Below, in pieces: positions 24,924 through 33,870 of a stretch of 64,000 nt of DNA. The notes beneath the pieces were generated by a model. The model was not told the origin of the DNA and searched no databases. It worked only from the letters and a program-made list of their open reading frames with translations. The first letter of the stretch is position 1. The number at the start of each line of letters is the position of its first letter. The DNA is taken from assembly GCA_017515345.1 (NCBI GenBank), contig JAFWFZ010000028.1, positions 62,001 to 126,000 of the forward strand. The letters are read 5' to 3'. The position numbers were made by a program, and so were the translations under genes. The stretch is from Oscillospiraceae bacterium (lineage in GTDB: Bacteria; Bacillota; Clostridia; Oscillospirales; Oscillospiraceae).

Positions 24924-24973
24924 TTTCCGCTCCGGGCCGGTGGGAGGAACAAAAGCCGGCGCCGGGGCGGAAA
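24924..24973 (+). other. large intercistronic hairpin
   Basis: Arms TTTCCGCTCCGG (24924-24935) and CCGGGGCGGAAA (24962-24973) pair at 11 of 12 positions, extended inward by GCCGG/CCGGC around a 15-base loop. No T-tract follows. It separates the CoA-transferase genes from the symporter gene and may set differential expression. Confidence 0.6.
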
Positions 24974-25004
24974 GCAGAATTCATAAAAAAAGAGTGAGAG
25001 AATC

Positions 25005-26486
25005 ATGATTCAAACTATCATCATCGTCCTGTACTTTGCTCTGACTGTTTTCATCGGCGTCATGAGCATGAGAAAGAGCAAGACGTCTGACAGCTTCCAC
25101 GGCGCGGAAATGGCCGTTTTCGCCATCGTCTGCGCCTCCGCGGGCGAGTGGCTGGGCGGTACGGCGACCACAGGCTGCTCGGAGTACGGCTTCAACTTCG
25201 GCCTCTCCGGCGCGTGGTACACCATCGGCAACGGCATCGGCGTCATGTTCCTTGCCCTTTGCTTCTCCAAGATCTACCGCTCCCTGAAGACCGTCACCGT
25301 GCCCGGCATCATCGAGCACTACTTTGGCCCCCGCGCCCGCAGAGTCTCCAGTATCCTGCTGATCATCGTCATGGAGGCTGTCGGCCTCGCTCAGATGATC
25401 GCCGCCGGCAAGCTGGGTCAGAGCCTCCTGGGCTTTGACTTCACCTGGACCTGCATCGTCTTCGCGATCATCTTTATTGTCTATACCCTCTGCGGCGGCA
25501 TGAACGCCGTGGCCTCCACCAACAAGATGCACCTGTTCGTCATGTACGGCGGCGCCATCGTGGCCATCTTTGTGGCCCTTGGCAAGGTGGACGGCTGGAC
25601 CGGCTTCCTCCGCGGCATCAGCTCCGTCGAGGCTGCCGACGCCACCAAGCACTACTTTAATATGTTCTCCATCGGACCGGCGAAGGTCTCAAGCTGGATC
25701 ATCGCGGGCCTGCTGGGCGCCTGCACCGCGCAGGCCGGCGTGCAGCCCGTGCTGGCCGCCAAGGACATCCCCACCGCCAAGAAGGCCTGCATCATCACCG
25801 CCTTCGTGGCAGCGCCCTTTGGCTTCTTCACGTCCCTGCTGGGCATGATCGCCAAGGTCATGTCCCACAACGGAACCCTGCTGAACACTGCCGGCGAGGT
25901 CGTGACGGACGGCAAGCTGGCCCTGCCCACCCTGATGATGAACGTCCACCCGCTGGTCGGCGGCCTGGTCATGGCCTCCATCCTGGCGGCCATCCTCTCC
26001 ACGGTTTCCCCCATCATCCTGGCCTCCGGCACCATGTACACCAAGGACCTGTGGCAGAAGAGGCACCCCGAGGCCGACGACAAGGCCGTGCTGAAAATGA
26101 GCCGCATCTCCACCGCTCTCGCGGGCATCATCTGCGCCGTGTTCGCCATCATCCTGGTGAACGCCTCCGCGGTCCTGGATATCGTGTACTCCGCCTACAG
26201 CCTCCGCGGCGCCCTGTTCATCATCGTCATGCTGGGCATGATGTGGATGAAGAAGAAGAAAGTCGTCAGCGAGACCGGCGCCATCATCGCCATGATCCTC
26301 ACCGGCGCCTCCGCCATCATCTGGGTGGCCATCAAGCTGATCACCGGCTCTTATCCGCTGAGCATCGGCAAGTTCACCATCACCGAGACCTATGTGGCCG
26401 TGATCGTGGCCTTCGTCGCGACGCTCATCCTCAACGCGGCCTGCAAGAAGGATTCCCCCGTCGTTCCCACCGGCGAGCTCTCCTGA
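25005..26486 (+). CDS. sodium:solute symporter (SSS family)
   Basis: A 493-residue transporter with about 13 membrane segments and the SSS fold. An early signature-like segment (GEWLGGTATTGCSEYG, about 46-61) and the mid-protein TVSPIILASGTMYTKDLW support the family. It would import an organic acid, amino acid-like compound or betaine with Na+. As the last gene of the MerR-controlled operon it is the probable uptake system for the pathway substrate. The RBS is weak (AGAGTGAGAG). Two terminators follow. Substrate unknown. Confidence 0.88.
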   Translation: MIQTIIIVLYFALTVFIGVMSMRKSKTSDSFHGAEMAVFAIVCASAGEWLGGTATTGCSEYGFNFGLSGAWYTIGNGIGVMFLALCFSKIYRSLKTVTVPGIIEHYFGPRARRVSSILLIIVMEAVGLAQMIAAGKLGQSLLGFDFTWTCIVFAIIFIVYTLCGGMNAVASTNKMHLFVMYGGAIVAIFVALGKVDGWTGFLRGISSVEAADATKHYFNMFSIGPAKVSSWIIAGLLGACTAQAGVQPVLAAKDIPTAKKACIITAFVAAPFGFFTSLLGMIAKVMSHNGTLLNTAGEVVTDGKLALPTLMMNVHPLVGGLVMASILAAILSTVSPIILASGTMYTKDLWQKRHPEADDKAVLKMSRISTALAGIICAVFAIILVNASAVLDIVYSAYSLRGALFIIVMLGMMWMKKKKVVSETGAIIAMILTGASAIIWVAIKLITGSYPLSIGKFTITETYVAVIVAFVATLILNAACKKDSPVVPTGELS

Positions 26487-26524
26487 CCGAGCTGAGGGAT
26501 CATACTACTATATATAGTGTATGT

Positions 26525-26559
26525 AAGATCCGGGGCGCACAAGGCGCTCCGGATCTTTT
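26525..26559 (+). terminator. terminator of the catabolic operon
   Basis: A 14-base stem (AAGATCCGGGGCGC with one wobble) and a five-base loop run directly into TTTT, 38 bases after the symporter stop. Confidence 0.8.
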
Positions 26560-26570
26560 CATATTCTAAC

Positions 26571-26600
26571 GATCTTACAAAAATAGCGTAAGATTTTTTT
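26571..26600 (+). terminator. second, AT-rich terminator before the ribosomal cluster
   Basis: ATCTTAC (26572-26578) pairs with GTAAGAT (26588-26594) and runs into seven T. With the preceding terminator it insulates the ribosomal promoter. Confidence 0.55.
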
Positions 26601-26621
26601 GCAAAAAAGAGATTTTTTCTC

Positions 26622-26650
26622 TTGACAAGCGGATACGCATTTGGTATTCT
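26622..26650 (+). promoter_or_regulatory. promoter of the S10-spc-alpha cluster
   Basis: TTGACA (26622-26627), a 17-base spacer, TATTCT (26645-26650) preceded by TGG as extended -10. It lies about 280 bases before rpsJ, leaving a long leader. Confidence 0.8.
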
Positions 26651-26927
26651 ACTAGAGCGCCTGACTGGGTAAGCCATGCCCGTCAGCGCCAAAATGCGAT
26701 GATCCGGGAGATTGCAGGCAGCGCCTGGTCACTTCCGGGGAGTATGTCCGGTACCGGCCCAGCCGGTATGTAATCGGGCGGCTGAGAAAACTGTATTTGC
26801 GTATATCGCTTATATGGGATCGGCCTGCATTTTGCAGGCTGTTTTTCTGAGTAAGAGTGATACGCACGGGAATGTGTACAGAAATTCTCACCGTACGGAA
26901 TCCAATAACGTACAGGAGGAAAACCAA
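26651..26927 (+). promoter_or_regulatory. S10 operon leader with internal terminator-like hairpin
   Basis: This roughly 275-base non-coding leader starts with a stem (GCGCCTGAC/GTCAGCGC, one bulge) around 26657-26692. Near its end is a compact GCCTGCA-TTT-TGCAGGC hairpin (26823-26839) followed by TG and five T (26841-26846), which has the form of an intrinsic terminator. Transcription into rpsJ must pass it, so the leader may work by attenuation. E. coli uses L4 for this; whether L4 acts here is not shown by the sequence. Confidence 0.6.
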
Positions 26928-27239
26928 ATGGCAGCACAGAAAATGATCCGCATCAGACTCAAAGCATACGACCACCAGCTCATCGACCAGTCGGCCAGTA
27001 AGATCGTCGAGACCGCGAAGCGCACCGACGCCCGCGTCTCCGGCCCCATCCCGCTGCCCACTAAGAAAGAGGTCGTCACCATCCTGCGCGCTGTTCATAA
27101 GTATAAGGACAGCCGTGAGCAGTTTGAGCGCCGCACCCACAAGCGCCTCATCGACATCATGAACCCCACCCAGAAGACGGTTGAGGCCCTGATGAGCCTG
27201 GAGCTCCCCGCCGGCGTCGAGATCGAGATCAAGCTCTGA
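26928..27239 (+). CDS. rpsJ: 30S ribosomal protein S10
   Basis: 103 residues, full length, beginning [20 protein letters not shown] and containing the conserved GPIPLPT loop that contacts the 30S head; S10 also partners NusB in antitermination. AGGAGGAAA precedes the ATG at 26928. First gene of the ribosomal cluster. Confidence 0.98.
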   Translation: MAAQKMIRIRLKAYDHQLIDQSASKIVETAKRTDARVSGPIPLPTKKEVVTILRAVHKYKDSREQFERRTHKRLIDIMNPTQKTVEALMSLELPAGVEIEIKL

Positions 27240-27369
27240 TCCGCGCCGCATCCCTTTGATACCCGGCGCCCGGGATCTTGCGAACCGGGCGGGGTCAAGT
27301 TGGCCCCTTCCTCCAGGAGTTGCAGGAGCGAGAGGTCAACCAATAACCTTATTATAGGAGGAAAACACA
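27240..27369 (+). other. 130-base structured S10-L3 gap
   Basis: No gene fits. A hairpin CCCGG-CGC-CCGGG (27263-27275), flanked by GAT/ATC, starts the gap, and several short complementary GC blocks follow. AGGAGG stands before rplC. This is long for this tightly packed cluster and could be a regulatory or processing site; no known leader family was recognised. Confidence 0.4.
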
Positions 27370-28065
27370 ATGATCAAGGCAATCATCGGCAAAAAGGTCG
27401 GCATGACGCAGATCTTCGATGAAAGCGGCAAGGTGATACCGGTCACCGTGATCGAGGCCGGTCCCTGTGTCGTCGTCCAGAAGAAGACCGAGGAGAAGGA
27501 CGGCTACAACGCCGTGCAGCTCGGCTTCGAGGACGTGAAGGAGCATAAGCTCACCAAGCCCGAGGCCGGCCATCTGAAGAAGGCCGGCGTTGCCCCCAAG
27601 AAGTACCTGAAGGAGTTCCGCTTTGACGACTGCACCGGCTTCAACGTCGGCGACGAGCTGAAGGCGGACGTCTTCAAGGCCGGCGACAAGATCGACGTCA
27701 CCGGCATCTCCAAAGGTAAGGGCTACGCGGGCGTCATCAAGCGCTGGGGCGCTCAGCGCACGCCCACCAGCCACGGCGGCGGCCCCGTCCACCGTCACGC
27801 GGGTTCCATGGGCTCCGGTACGGACCCGTCCCGCATCTTCAAGGGCAAGATCGGCGCCGGTCACATGGGCGTCGACCAGGTCACGGTGGAGAACCTGGAC
27901 GTTGTCAAGGTGGATCCCGAGCTCAACATGATCGCCGTTCGCGGCGCGGTGCCGGGCCCCAAGGGCGGCGTCGTTTACCTCCGCAACACCGTAAAGCGCA
28001 TCCGCGAGAAGAGCACGGTGGTCACCGTCAGCACGAACCCGCAGAAGAAATCTGCGAGAGGCTGA
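27370..28065 (+). CDS. rplC: 50S ribosomal protein L3
   Basis: 231 residues, about 20 more than most L3 proteins, the surplus being a basic C-terminal tail (RIREKSTVV...KKSAR). The start [16 protein letters not shown] and the central [16 protein letters not shown] loop, which reaches toward the peptidyl transferase centre, are intact. Confidence 0.97.
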   Translation: MIKAIIGKKVGMTQIFDESGKVIPVTVIEAGPCVVVQKKTEEKDGYNAVQLGFEDVKEHKLTKPEAGHLKKAGVAPKKYLKEFRFDDCTGFNVGDELKADVFKAGDKIDVTGISKGKGYAGVIKRWGAQRTPTSHGGGPVHRHAGSMGSGTDPSRIFKGKIGAGHMGVDQVTVENLDVVKVDPELNMIAVRGAVPGPKGGVVYLRNTVKRIREKSTVVTVSTNPQKKSARG

Positions 28066-28083
28066 GAAAGGAGCGTGCGATAA

Positions 28084-28707
28084 ATGCCTACAGTGAAGGT
28101 TTACAACATGGCCGGCGAGGTCACGGGCGAGGTTGAGCTCTCCGAGGCCGTCTTCGGCGTCACCCCCAATGAAAACGCCATCCACGCCACGGTGAAGAAC
28201 CACCTGGCGAACATGAGGCAGGGCACCCAGTCCGCGCTGACCCGCGGCGAGGTTTCCGGCGGCGGCGCGAAGCCCTACCGCCAGAAGGGCACCGGCAGAG
28301 CCCGCCAGGGCAGCACCCGCGTCCCCGAGTACACCCACGGCGGCGTGGCCTTTGCCCCCAAGCCCAGAGATTACAGCTACAGGATCAACAAGAAGCTCCG
28401 CAGACTGGCCATCAAGTCCGCCCTCTCCCAGAAGGTGCTTGACGACAAGTTCATCGTGGTGGACGGCCTTGAGCTCGACGAGATCAAGACCAAGAGCTTC
28501 GCGAAGTTCCTGGACGCGGTGGGCGTCACCGGCAAAGCGCTGGTCGTCACCCCGGAGGTCAACCAGAACATCATCATGAGCGCCCGGAACATCCCCGGCA
28601 TCCAGACGACGATCGCCACCATCATCAGCGCCTATGACGTGATGAAGGCCGGCACCTTTATCGTCGACAAGGCTGCCCTCTCCAAGATCGAGGAGGTGTA
28701 CGCATAA
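28084..28707 (+). CDS. rplD: 50S ribosomal protein L4
   Basis: 207 residues, full length. The conserved tunnel loop [17 protein letters not shown] is intact, with no change suggestive of macrolide resistance. In E. coli L4 also represses the S10 operon. Its stop overlaps the rplW start by one base. Confidence 0.97.
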   Translation: MPTVKVYNMAGEVTGEVELSEAVFGVTPNENAIHATVKNHLANMRQGTQSALTRGEVSGGGAKPYRQKGTGRARQGSTRVPEYTHGGVAFAPKPRDYSYRINKKLRRLAIKSALSQKVLDDKFIVVDGLELDEIKTKSFAKFLDAVGVTGKALVVTPEVNQNIIMSARNIPGIQTTIATIISAYDVMKAGTFIVDKAALSKIEEVYA

Positions 28708-29003
28708 TGAGATCCGTTTACGACGTTATCCTTCGCCCCATCATCACCGAGCAGTCGATGGAGCACACCGACCTGAAGAAGTACGCGTTCGCCGTGGCGC
28801 CCGACGCCAACAAGATCGAGATCCGCAAGGCTGTCGAGGAGATCTTCGGCGTGAAGGTCGCCAAGGTCACCACCCTGAATATGGACGGCAAGAAAAAGCG
28901 CACCGGCCGTTACCCCGAGGGGTCCCGTCCCGCCTGGAAAAAGGCAGTCGTGCGGCTTACCGACGATTCCAAGACGATCGAATTCTTCGAGGGAATGGCA
29001 TAA
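28707..29003 (+). CDS. rplW: 50S ribosomal protein L23
   Basis: 98 residues. [13 protein letters not shown] start and the basic loop [11 protein letters not shown] match L23, which lies at the exit tunnel and docks trigger factor and SRP. It overlaps rplD by one base (TAATG), indicating coupling. Confidence 0.97.
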   Translation: MRSVYDVILRPIITEQSMEHTDLKKYAFAVAPDANKIEIRKAVEEIFGVKVAKVTTLNMDGKKKRTGRYPEGSRPAWKKAVVRLTDDSKTIEFFEGMA

Positions 29004-29018
29004 GGGAGGATATAGGAA

Positions 29019-29855
29019 ATGTCTATCAGAACATATAAACCTACCACTCCGTCGAGAAGGCATATGTCCGTTTCCGGCTTTGACGGAGTCGACAAGAAGG
29101 CCAAGCCCGAGCGCGGCCTTGTCGAGGTGCTGAAGAAGCACTCCGGCCGCAACAGCTACGGGCGAATCACCGTCCGCCACAAGGGCGGCGGCAACCGGAA
29201 AAAATACAGGATCATCGATTTCAAGAGAGACAAGATGGACGTGGAGGGCAAGGTGCTCCGCCTGGAGTACGATCCCAACCGCTCCGCCTATATCGCTCTC
29301 GTGGAGTACGCTGACGGCGAGCGCCGCTACATCCTCGCCCCCGTGGGCCTGGCTGCCGGCGACACCGTTCTCGCCTCCGAGCACGCGGACATCAAGCCCG
29401 GCAACGCGCTTCCCATCTCCGCGATCCCCGTTGGTACCGTGATCCACAACATCGAGCTCTATCCCGGCAAGGGCGCGCAGCTCGTCCGCAGCGCGGGCAC
29501 CGCGGCGCAGCTTATGGCCAAGGAGGGCAACATGGCCCAGGTGAGGCTCCCCTCCGGCGAGTACCGCCTCATCCGCCTCGGCTGCATGGCCACCATCGGC
29601 CAGGTCGGCAACGTCGACCACGCCAACATCGCCATCGGCAAGGCCGGCCGCAAGCGCCACATGGGCATCCGTCCCACGGTGCGCGGCTCCGTCATGAACC
29701 CCAACGACCACCCCCACGGCGGCGGCGAAGGCAAGAGCCCTGTCGGCCGTCCCGGCCCTGTGACCCCATGGGGCAAGCCGGCTCTCGGATACAAGACCCG
29801 CAAGACGAAGAACCGCACCAACAAGTTCATCGTCAAGCGCCGCAATTCGAAGTGA
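29019..29855 (+). CDS. rplB: 50S ribosomal protein L2
   Basis: 278 residues, the usual length. [14 protein letters not shown] start, an SH3/OB fold core, and the C-terminal [17 protein letters not shown] with the conserved His needed for peptidyl transferase assembly. Confidence 0.98.
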   Translation: MSIRTYKPTTPSRRHMSVSGFDGVDKKAKPERGLVEVLKKHSGRNSYGRITVRHKGGGNRKKYRIIDFKRDKMDVEGKVLRLEYDPNRSAYIALVEYADGERRYILAPVGLAAGDTVLASEHADIKPGNALPISAIPVGTVIHNIELYPGKGAQLVRSAGTAAQLMAKEGNMAQVRLPSGEYRLIRLGCMATIGQVGNVDHANIAIGKAGRKRHMGIRPTVRGSVMNPNDHPHGGGEGKSPVGRPGPVTPWGKPALGYKTRKTKNRTNKFIVKRRNSK

Positions 29856-29876
29856 TAAAGGAGGTCATTGAACAGT

Positions 29877-30149
29877 ATGAGCAGAAGTATCAAAAAAGGC
29901 CCCTTTGCCGCTCCGGAGCTTTTGAAGAGGGTCGATGAACTGAACGCTACCGGCGAAAAGAAGGTCCTGAAGACCTGGTCCAGAGCATCCACGATCTTCC
30001 CGTCCTTCGTCGGACACACCATCGCCGTCCACGACGGCCGCCGCCACGTACCGGTCTACATCACCGAGGATATGGTCGGCCACAAGCTGGGCGAATTCGC
30101 GCCGACCAGAACCTTCCGCGGTCATGCCGGCGCCAAGACTAATAAGTAA
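29877..30149 (+). CDS. rpsS: 30S ribosomal protein S19
   Basis: 90 residues beginning [10 protein letters not shown], the conserved start, so the ATG at 29877 was preferred to an in-frame TTG at 29868 closer to the AAAGGAGG. Contacts S13 in the 30S head. Confidence 0.97.
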   Translation: MSRSIKKGPFAAPELLKRVDELNATGEKKVLKTWSRASTIFPSFVGHTIAVHDGRRHVPVYITEDMVGHKLGEFAPTRTFRGHAGAKTNK

Positions 30150-30162
30150 GGAGGCGGACTTG

Positions 30163-30498
30163 ATGGAAGCGAGAGCACAGCTCAAATATGCCAGAATTTC
30201 GCCCCGTAAGGTCCGTATCGTGTGCGACCTTATCCGAGGCAAGGATACCAAAACCGCGCGCGCCATCCTCATGCAGACGCCGAAGGCCGCGTCCGAGCTT
30301 CTGATTAAGCTCCTGAACAGCGCCGTGGCGAACGCTGAGAACAACCACAACATGGATCCCGACAAGCTCTATGTCGCGGAGACGTATGCCGACGCCGGCC
30401 CCATCCTGAAGCGCTTCATGCCCAGGGCCCAGGGGAGAGCGTACCGCATCAACAAGAGAACGTCTCACATCACCGTTGTGGTGAAGGAAAAGGAATAA
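30163..30498 (+). CDS. rplV: 50S ribosomal protein L22
   Basis: 111 residues. [18 protein letters not shown] start and the tunnel hairpin [17 protein letters not shown] are intact. The ATG at 30163 follows GGAGG and removes an upstream extension lacking similarity. Confidence 0.97.
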   Translation: MEARAQLKYARISPRKVRIVCDLIRGKDTKTARAILMQTPKAASELLIKLLNSAVANAENNHNMDPDKLYVAETYADAGPILKRFMPRAQGRAYRINKRTSHITVVVKEKE

Positions 30499-30510
30499 GG
30501 GGGGTAAACA

Positions 30511-31449
30511 ATGGGACAGAAAGTGAATCCGCACGGCCTTCGCGTCGGCGTTATCAAAGACTGGGATTCTCGTTGGTATGCCCGCGCCGACAAAGTCGGT
30601 GACCTTATCGTCGAGGATTACAACATCCGCAAGTATCTGAAGAAGCTCCTGTTCTCCGCCGGAGTGCCCAAGATCGAGATCGAGCGCGACAACGCCAAGG
30701 TCAAGATCTATATCCACTGCTCCCGCCCCGGTGTCATCATCGGCAAGGGCGGCACGGAGATCGAAAAGCTCCGTCTCGACATGGAGAAGCGCATCGGCAA
30801 GCCCGTGGCCATCTCCATCATCGAGGTGAAGAGCCCCGATACCGACGCGCAGCTGGTGGCTGAGGGCATCGCCGCCAAGCTGGAGAAGCGCATCGGCTTC
30901 CGCCGCGCCATGAAGAACGCCATGTCCCGCGCCATGCGGTTCGGCGTCCGCGGCATCAAGGTCATGGTGGGCGGCCGCCTCGGCGGCGCCGAGATCGCCC
31001 GCAGCGAGACCTATCACGAGGGCACCATCCCCCTGCAGACTCTCCGCGCCGACATCGACTACGGCTTTGCGGAGGCTGCCACCACCTACGGCCGCATCGG
31101 CGTCAAGGTGTGGATCTACAAGGGCGAGGTCCTCAGCCAGACCCTCCGCACCACCCCCAGGACGATGGATACCTCCCGTCCTCCCAGGGATCGGCGTGAC
31201 CGCAGGCAGGGCGACCGCAGGAACGGCCAGGGCGGCGGCTACAACCGCGGCGGCCAGGGCGGCGACCGCAGGAACGGCCAGGGCGGCGGTTACAACCGCG
31301 GCGGCCAGGGCGGCTACAACAATCGTGGCGGCCAGGGCGGCGGCTACAACCGCGGCGGCCAGGGCGGCTACAACAGAGGCCCGCAGGGCGGCACCAGAGC
31401 GCCCCAGAGCGCCGCGCCCCAGGCTCCGAAAGAAGGAGGCGCACAGTAA
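30511..31449 (+). CDS. rpsC: 30S ribosomal protein S3 with long Gly/Arg-rich repetitive tail
   Basis: 312 residues, against about 220 in most bacteria. The normal S3 body occupies about 1-215: [12 protein letters not shown] start and KH domain with [14 protein letters not shown]. After it comes a low-complexity tail of about 90 residues. Its first part is a 17-residue unit, [17 protein letters not shown], present twice with a 51-base DNA period (from 31213), followed by looser [10 protein letters not shown] copies and a short Ala/Pro-rich end. The tail resembles eukaryotic RGG boxes and probably binds RNA flexibly. The stop overlaps rplP by one base. Confidence 0.97.
   Translation: MGQKVNPHGLRVGVIKDWDSRWYARADKVGDLIVEDYNIRKYLKKLLFSAGVPKIEIERDNAKVKIYIHCSRPGVIIGKGGTEIEKLRLDMEKRIGKPVAISIIEVKSPDTDAQLVAEGIAAKLEKRIGFRRAMKNAMSRAMRFGVRGIKVMVGGRLGGAEIARSETYHEGTIPLQTLRADIDYGFAEAATTYGRIGVKVWIYKGEVLSQTLRTTPRTMDTSRPPRDRRDRRQGDRRNGQGGGYNRGGQGGDRRNGQGGGYNRGGQGGYNNRGGQGGGYNRGGQGGYNRGPQGGTRAPQSAAPQAPKEGGAQ
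31201..31400 (+). repeat. tandem repeat coding the S3 tail
   Basis: A 51-base unit (31213-31263) is repeated almost exactly (31264-31314), then degenerate 30-50-base copies run to about 31380. All copies keep the reading frame. Confidence 0.85.
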
Positions 31450-31874
31450 TGCTTTTACCGAAGAGAGTTAAATACCGCAAGGTACAGAGAGGCCGCATGA
31501 CCGGCAAGGCCCTGCGCGGCAACACCGTCAGCTACGGCGATTACGGTCTGGCCGCTGTGGAGCCCTCCTGGATCACCTCAAACCAGATCGAGGCGGCCCG
31601 TGTCGCCATGACGAGATACACGAAGCGCGGCGGCAAGGTCTGGATCAAGATCTTCCCCGACAAGCCCGTGACCCAGAAGCCCGCTGAGACCCGTATGGGT
31701 TCCGGTAAGGGCTCCCCTGAGTACTGGGTGTCCGTGGTGAAGCCCGGACGCGTGATGTTCGAGATCGCCGGCGTCTCCGAGGAAGTCGCCAAGGAAGCGC
31801 TGCGCCTCGCGGGCCACAAGCTGCCCTGCAAGACGAAGATCGTCAAGCGCGAAACCGAGACAGGTGGTGTATAA
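31449..31874 (+). CDS. rplP: 50S ribosomal protein L16
   Basis: 141 residues. [19 protein letters not shown] start and [15 protein letters not shown] match L16, which helps position the A-site tRNA. One-base overlap with rpsC. Confidence 0.97.
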   Translation: MLLPKRVKYRKVQRGRMTGKALRGNTVSYGDYGLAAVEPSWITSNQIEAARVAMTRYTKRGGKVWIKIFPDKPVTQKPAETRMGSGKGSPEYWVSVVKPGRVMFEIAGVSEEVAKEALRLAGHKLPCKTKIVKRETETGGV

Positions 31875-31875
31875 G

Positions 31876-32070
31876 ATGAAGGCAAACGAGGTACGTAAAC
31901 TGAGCTCTGCGGAGCTTGAGGAGAAGCTGTCCGACCTGAAGAAGGATCTGTTCTATCTCAGAATGCAGCATGCCACGAATCAGCTTGACAACCCTGTCAA
32001 GATCTCCCAGGTCAAAAAGGATATTGCCCGAGTGCAGACTGTCATCCGCGAAAAGCAGCTCGAGCAGTGA
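31876..32070 (+). CDS. rpmC: 50S ribosomal protein L29
   Basis: 64 residues, KANEVRKLSSAELEEKL start and the usual two-helix shape. Start set at 31876, one base after the rplP stop; upstream in-frame codons lie inside rplP. Confidence 0.96.
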   Translation: MKANEVRKLSSAELEEKLSDLKKDLFYLRMQHATNQLDNPVKISQVKKDIARVQTVIREKQLEQ

Positions 32071-32084
32071 GGAGGTAAGTCAGA

Positions 32085-32348
32085 ATGAGTGAAAACAGAA
32101 CTTCTTCCAGAAAGACAAGGGTAGGCAAGGTCGTCTCCGACAAGATGGATAAGACCATCGTCGTCGCTGTCGAGGACCGCGTCGCTCACCCCCTCTATAA
32201 GAAGATCATCAAGAGAACCTACAGGCTTAAGGCCCACGACGAGAACAACGAGTGCGGCGTCGGTGACCGCGTGAAGGTCATGGAGACCCGCCCCCTCTCC
32301 AAGGACAAGAGATGGAGACTCGTCGAGATCATTGAGAAGGCAAAGTAA
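32085..32348 (+). CDS. rpsQ: 30S ribosomal protein S17
   Basis: 87 residues, OB-fold protein with [17 protein letters not shown] and [15 protein letters not shown]. Binds 16S rRNA early in assembly. AGGAGG before the ATG. Confidence 0.97.
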   Translation: MSENRTSSRKTRVGKVVSDKMDKTIVVAVEDRVAHPLYKKIIKRTYRLKAHDENNECGVGDRVKVMETRPLSKDKRWRLVEIIEKAK

Positions 32349-32360
32349 GGAGGCGCCAAT

Positions 32361-32729
32361 ATGATACAGCAGGAATCTTATCTTAAGGTCGCCGACAACA
32401 CCGGCGCCAAAGAAATCAAGTGCATCCGCGTCCTCGGCGGCTCCAAGAGAAGGTATGGCAACATCGGCGATGTGATCGTCGCCTCCGTGCGCAAGGCCGC
32501 CCCCGGCGGCACCGTGAAGAAGGGCGAGGTCGTCCGTGCCGTGATCGTCCGTACCGCGAAGGGCGTCCGCCGCGCCGATGGCACCTACGTGCGCTTCGAT
32601 GAGAACGCCGCAGTGCTCATCAAGGAGGACAAAAACCCCAGAGGGACCCGTATCTTTGGGCCCGTCGCCCGCGAGCTTCGTGACAAGGATTATATGAAGA
32701 TCCTTTCTCTGGCTCCCGAGGTCATTTAA
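32361..32729 (+). CDS. rplN: 50S ribosomal protein L14
   Basis: 122 residues, start [18 protein letters not shown] and conserved FDENAAVLI; the standard length. Contacts 16S rRNA at an intersubunit bridge. Confidence 0.98.
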   Translation: MIQQESYLKVADNTGAKEIKCIRVLGGSKRRYGNIGDVIVASVRKAAPGGTVKKGEVVRAVIVRTAKGVRRADGTYVRFDENAAVLIKEDKNPRGTRIFGPVARELRDKDYMKILSLAPEVI

Positions 32730-32742
32730 GGGAGGGTCCGAG

Positions 32743-33051
32743 ATGAATATCAAGAAGAACGACACCGTTATCGTCCTGTCCGGCAAGGACAAGGGCAAGA
32801 CCGGCAAGGTCCTCTCCGCCGACCCCAAGGGCGGCAAGGTCATTGTGGAAGGCGTGAACGTGGCTTCCAAGCACAAGAAGCCCCGCCAGCAGGGCGAAGA
32901 GGGCGGCATCATCAAGATGTCCACCCCCATCTACGCCAGCAAGGTCATGCGCGTGTGCCCCAAGTGCAACAAGCCCACCAGAGCCGCATTCGGAACGGAT
33001 AAGGACGGCAACAAGGTCCGTATCTGCAAGAAGTGCGGAGCAGAGATATAA
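32743..33051 (+). CDS. rplX: 50S ribosomal protein L24
   Basis: 102 residues, KOW motif VIVLSGKDKGKTGKV. The C-terminus carries a zinc-ribbon-like CPKC...CKKC (about 80-99), so this is the zinc-binding form. Assembly initiator of the 50S subunit. Confidence 0.97.
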   Translation: MNIKKNDTVIVLSGKDKGKTGKVLSADPKGGKVIVEGVNVASKHKKPRQQGEEGGIIKMSTPIYASKVMRVCPKCNKPTRAAFGTDKDGNKVRICKKCGAEI

Positions 33052-33070
33052 GTAGAGAGGAGAGACTGGA

Positions 33071-33613
33071 ATGCCCAGACTGAAGACAAGATACAAGGAA
33101 GAAGTCGCTCCTGCTCTCATGAAGAAGTTCGAGTACAAGAGCGTTATGCAGATCCCCCGCCTGGAGAAGATCGTCATCAACGTCGGCTGCGGCGACGCCC
33201 GCGACAACATGAAGGCGATCGAGGCTGTGGTGAAGGATATCACCGCCATCACCGGTCAGAAGGCCGTTGTCACCAAGGCGCGCAAGTCCGTGGCCAACTT
33301 CAAGCTCCGTGAGGGGATGCCCTGCGGCGTGAAGGTCACCCTGCGCCAGGACAAGATGTGGGAGTTCCTTGACAGGCTGCTGAACGTGGCCCTGCCCCGT
33401 GTCCGTGACTTCCGCGGTATCTCCGCCAACTCCTTCGACGGCCGCGGCAACTATGCCCTGGGCCTGAAGGAACAGCTCATTTTCCCCGAGATTGAGTACG
33501 ACAAGATCGAGAAGATCCGCGGTATGGACATCGTGATATGCACCACCGCCCAGACCGACGAGGAGGCCCGCGAGCTTCTGGCTCAGCTCGGCGCCCCGTT
33601 CGTACAGGCGTAA
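33071..33613 (+). CDS. rplE: 50S ribosomal protein L5
   Basis: 180 residues, full length, with [13 protein letters not shown] and the conserved FPEIEYDKI segment. Binds 5S rRNA. In E. coli the S8 repressor site lies at the start of this gene; no such structure was noticed here, unlike in the S14-S8 gap. Confidence 0.97.
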   Translation: MPRLKTRYKEEVAPALMKKFEYKSVMQIPRLEKIVINVGCGDARDNMKAIEAVVKDITAITGQKAVVTKARKSVANFKLREGMPCGVKVTLRQDKMWEFLDRLLNVALPRVRDFRGISANSFDGRGNYALGLKEQLIFPEIEYDKIEKIRGMDIVICTTAQTDEEARELLAQLGAPFVQA

Positions 33614-33625
33614 GGAGGAACTGAA

Positions 33626-33811
33626 ATGGCGAAAAAAGCTATGATCCTGAAGCAGCAGGCAGAGCAGAAGTACTCCACCCGCCGCTACAACCGCTGCAAG
33701 ATCTGCGGCAGACCCCACGCGTATCTGCGGAACTACGGCATCTGCCGCATCTGCTTCCGCAACCTCGCCTACAAGGGCGAGATCCCCGGCGTGCGCAAGG
33801 CAAGCTGGTAA
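33626..33811 (+). CDS. rpsZ: 30S ribosomal protein S14, zinc-binding type Z
   Basis: 61 residues, the short form with CKIC...CRIC zinc ligands. Firmicutes keep this form in the spc cluster. Followed by an unusually long 154-base gap. Confidence 0.97.
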   Translation: MAKKAMILKQQAEQKYSTRRYNRCKICGRPHAYLRNYGICRICFRNLAYKGEIPGVRKASW

Positions 33812-33821
33812 ACAAGTGAAG

Positions 33822-33851
33822 ATCTGTATTCGCCCGCGGGCGAATACAGAT
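33822..33851 (+). other. 30-base perfect palindrome in the S14-S8 gap
   Basis: ATCTGTATTCGCCCG (33822-33836) is followed directly by its exact complement (33837-33851). In RNA it would fold into a tall hairpin just after rpsZ. No T-tract follows (AACAAAACC), so it is not a typical terminator; RNase processing or a DNA-binding site are possible. Confidence 0.7.
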
Positions 33852-33870
33852 AACAAAACCAAGGCGCCGA

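Noticed and set aside
31201..31400. Regular repeats, considered as CRISPR
   Set aside because: The repeats lie in frame within rpsC, have no unique spacers of constant length, and encode Gly/Arg-rich peptide units.
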